Below, piece after piece: positions 1-5,792 of a DNA stretch of 5,792 bases. Under the pieces are notes generated by a model. The model was not told the DNA's origin. It saw nothing but the letters and a program-made list of their open reading frames with translations, and ran no database searches. The number at the start of each line of letters is the position of its first letter. Positions within the stretch are counted from its first letter, which is position 1. The DNA comes from Clostridia bacterium (GTDB lineage Bacteria; Bacillota; Clostridia; Christensenellales; Aristaeellaceae): positions 1 through 5,792 of the forward strand of contig JAFUWR010000335.1 in assembly GCA_017471125.1 (NCBI GenBank), in the 5' to 3' direction. The position numbers and the translations under genes were made by a program.

Positions 1-597
1 ACATGGGACCTGTACGCGCCCATCTACAAGCGGGCGATGCGGGCCGACCGGCAGATCTACGACTTCATGTACCGGCGCATCCCAGAGCGGATCGCGGGCA
101 TAGAGGTGCTGGAGCTGGCCACCGGCCCCGGCCTGCTGGCGCGGCACGTCGCGCCCGCGGCGCGGCGCATGGTCGCCACCGACTATTCCGACGGCATGAT
201 CGCCGAGGCCAAGAAGGGCGGGCCCGTCCCGAACCTGACCTTCGAGGTGGCGGACGCCACGGATCTGCCCTACGGGGACGACAGCTTCGACGCGGTGATC
301 ATCGCCAACGCGCTGCACATCGTGCCCGACCCGGAGAAGGTGCTCTCGGAGATCGACCGGGTGCTCCGGCCCGGCGGCCTGCTGATCGCGCCGAACTTCG
401 TGGAGCATCGCGGCACGCGCATGAGCCGCTTCTGGTCGGGCATACTGCGCCTGGCCGGCGTGCGGTTCGAGCACCAGTGGTCGGCGGGGGAGTACCTCGA
501 CTTCCTCGAGGCCCACGGCTGGCACGTCGCGTTCAGCCGCGAGCTCGCCGCCCGGATCGCGCTGATGTACGCGGAGTGCGTGCGAAAAGAGACATGA
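1..597 (+). CDS. Class I SAM-dependent methyltransferase, 5'-truncated
   Basis: This is the C-terminal 198 residues of a methyltransferase of the Methyltransf_11 (UbiE/MenG-like) class; the frame is open to the left edge. A Met codon at 37 is available, but the residues before it (WDLYAPIYKRAM) look like the usual N-terminal helix of the family, so the true start is probably a short way upstream of the window. Visible motifs, counted from the first codon: SAM-binding motif I VLELATGPG at 36-44; the acidic residue that would hold the ribose hydroxyls, D61 in ATDYS; ADATDLPY at 84-91 (adenine side); motif II FDAVIIANALH at 96-106; and LRPGGLL before the next strand. The family transfers a methyl group from S-adenosylmethionine to a small molecule or macromolecule, and the substrate cannot be told from this sequence. 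No signal peptide or membrane segment is seen, so it is probably cytoplasmic. It ends at TGA and converges on the rpoBC operon, with a hairpin between them. Base composition matches the neighbours. Confidence 0.9.
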   Translation, partial: TWDLYAPIYKRAMRADRQIYDFMYRRIPERIAGIEVLELATGPGLLARHVAPAARRMVATDYSDGMIAEAKKGGPVPNLTFEVADATDLPYGDDSFDAVIIANALHIVPDPEKVLSEIDRVLRPGGLLIAPNFVEHRGTRMSRFWSGILRLAGVRFEHQWSAGEYLDFLEAHGWHVAFSRELAARIALMYAECVRKET

Positions 598-598
598 C

Positions 599-631
599 AA
601 AAAAGGGGAGCGCCCGCGGGCGCTCCCCTTT
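599..631 (-). terminator. Intrinsic terminator of the rpoBC-flavin reductase operon, possibly bidirectional
   Basis: A perfect inverted repeat pairs GGGGAGCGCCC (605-615) with GGGCGCTCCCC (618-628). Three A-T pairs (602-604 with 629-631) extend it. Read on the minus strand, the GC stem is followed at once by six U residues (604 to 599), the standard form of a factor-independent terminator, 13 nt past the flavin reductase stop. Read on the plus strand, only three U residues follow before the tract breaks up, so it should be weaker for the methyltransferase, whose stop lies 7 nt before the GC stem. It is the only clear terminator between rpoB and the end of the flavin reductase gene. Confidence 0.9.
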
Positions 632-644
632 GTCGTACAGGTAT

Positions 645-1217
645 TTACTTTTTCATCCACGCCGCGCCGGCGTTCCAGGCCTTGCCGACCTTGGCGCCGG
701 TGGCGTAGTAGCCGCTCTGGAACTGGTCGAACATCAGCGCGTGGAGCTTTTCGGGGTCGACCTTGCCCTTTTCATTGAGCACGGCCTCCTCGGCCTTGAC
801 GTTGACGATCCTGCCTACGATGCCGTCCACATGGTCGGTGTGCAGGAACTCCAGCAGCTCGCACTCCATGACCAGGGGGAACTCCTCGACGATGGGCGCG
901 TGGACCTTGTCGCTCTTGACGGCGTGGTAGCCGGTGCGCTCGAACTTGTCGTCCATCTTGTTGCCGGAGGCGATGCCGAAGAAGTCGGCCACGTCCATGT
1001 GCGCCTCGTCGGCCAGGGCGACGGTGAACGCCTTGCTGGCCTTGATGTTGAGCCAGGTGCGCTTGCCCTCGCCGATGAACAGGATGATCTTGTCCTCGTC
1101 GCAGATCTGTCCCCAGGCCGCGTTCATCACGTTGACCTTCTCGTTCTCGTCGTAGGCGGCGACCATCAATACCGGCATGGGATAGACCGCCGGCAGTATG
1201 CCCAGATCCTTCTTCAT
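645..1217 (-). CDS. Flavin reductase family protein (flavoredoxin-type FMN-binding split barrel)
   Basis: This is a complete protein of 190 residues, the normal size for small flavoredoxin/flavin reductase family proteins (COG1853 type). They bind FMN in a split beta-barrel and pass electrons between NAD(P)H or another donor and an acceptor. Matching features are VNVMNAAWG (28-36) at the place of the family's N-x-M-T/N-x-x-W FMN loop, RTWLNIK (53-59), SKAFTVAL (61-68), the SGNKMDDKFERTG segment (84-96) that resembles the family's SG-x-x-x-DKF-x-x-TG, PLVMECELLE (114-123), and a late glycine-rich end. No signal peptide or membrane segment is seen, so it should be cytoplasmic. The start is ATG at 1217, 8 nt after GGAGG. 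An in-frame TTG at 1232 would overlap that ribosome site and is not believed. It follows rpoC by 30 nt in the same frame with no terminator between, so it is probably co-transcribed with rpoBC. The electron donor and partner are unknown; the family call is firm, the reaction is not. Confidence 0.88.
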   Translation of the reverse strand: MKKDLGILPAVYPMPVLMVAAYDENEKVNVMNAAWGQICDEDKIILFIGEGKRTWLNIKASKAFTVALADEAHMDVADFFGIASGNKMDDKFERTGYHAVKSDKVHAPIVEEFPLVMECELLEFLHTDHVDGIVGRIVNVKAEEAVLNEKGKVDPEKLHALMFDQFQSGYYATGAKVGKAWNAGAAWMKK

Positions 1218-1225
1218 GATGATTT

Positions 1226-1230
1226 CCTCC
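1226..1230 (-). promoter_or_regulatory. Ribosome binding site of the flavin reductase gene
   Basis: GGAGG lies 8 nt before the ATG at 1217, a near-ideal Shine-Dalgarno. It settles the start, because the longer reading from TTG at 1232 would place the start codon across this site. The site sits in the 5-nt loop of a weak, AU-rich imperfect stem (1231-1238 with 1218-1225, one A-C mismatch), so it should be well exposed. Confidence 0.85.
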
Positions 1231-1247
1231 AAATTATCGTTGCGTCG

Positions 1248-4808
<3,561 letters not shown>

Positions 4809-4811
<3 letters not shown>

Positions 4812-4830
4812 GGAGCCCACTCCTTTCTCC
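4809..4830 (-). promoter_or_regulatory. rpoC translation initiation region with ribosome site in a hairpin
   Basis: Two ribosome sites are present in the 20-nt rpoB-rpoC gap: GGAG at 4830-4827, suited to a GTG at 4820, and AAAGGAG at 4826-4820, suited to the TTG at 4811. The second forms an exact 6-bp hairpin, AAGGAG (4825-4820), loop TGGG, CTCCTT (4815-4810), which also takes in the first two bases of the TTG start. The rpoB stop (4834-4832) is 6 nt before the stem, so a terminating ribosome would cover and melt it. Control by translational coupling is inferred from this layout. Confidence 0.6.
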
Positions 4831-4831
4831 G

Positions 4832-5792
<961 letters not shown>

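Noticed and set aside
37..39. Methyltransferase start at ATG 37, giving a complete gene
   Set aside because: The frame is open to the window edge and the residues before the Met fit the family's N-terminus; no clear ribosome site precedes it.
1218..1232. A longer flavin reductase start at TTG 1232 (five extra residues)
   Set aside because: The TTG and the next codons are the ribosome site itself; ATG at 1217 has ideal spacing from GGAGG.
1218..1238. AU-rich stem around the flavin reductase ribosome site as a thermosensor or switch
   Set aside because: Only 4 plus 3 mostly A-U pairs with a mismatch; the Shine-Dalgarno is in the loop, so it would be exposed rather than controlled.

Overview
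The window is a GC-rich piece of a bacterial chromosome. It holds the end of the RNA polymerase beta/beta-prime operon on the minus strand and the end of a convergent methyltransferase gene on the plus strand. The RpoC protein points to a high-GC member of the Bacillota (Clostridia-like, probably an anaerobe). It starts MFDLNN at a TTG codon, is about 1,190 residues long, lacks the large trigger-loop insertion of Proteobacteria, and its zinc ribbon is of the Bacillus/Clostridium type. The neighbouring flavoredoxin-type flavin reductase and the strong GGAGG ribosome sites fit this. No genus can be named from the sequence alone.

Layout, left to right: (1) positions 1-597 (+), the 5'-truncated end of a class I SAM-dependent methyltransferase; (2) positions 599-631, a GC-rich hairpin terminator between the two convergent genes; (3) positions 645-1217 (-), a complete 190-residue flavin reductase family protein; (4) positions 1248-4811 (-), complete rpoC; (5) positions 4832-5792 (-), the last 319 codons of rpoB, whose start lies beyond the right edge. 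No stretch longer than about 50 bases lacks a gene.

On the minus strand the order is rpoB, 20 nt, rpoC, 30 nt, flavin reductase, terminator. The tight spacing and the absence of a terminator before the last hairpin indicate one transcription unit. The usual Bacillota followers of rpoC (rpsL, rpsG, fusA, tuf) are absent, and a flavin reductase takes the third place. RpoB and RpoC together form the active centre of RNA polymerase; the flavin reductase is a small FMN protein whose partner is unknown.

Most of the window is ordinary housekeeping DNA. The points worth a second look are small-scale: an exact hairpin hiding one rpoC ribosome site and its start codon just after the rpoB stop; a UGA-C stop on rpoC with an open in-frame path into the flavin reductase; the flavin reductase as an operon member; extra cysteines near the polymerase active centre; and a very acidic RpoB tail.
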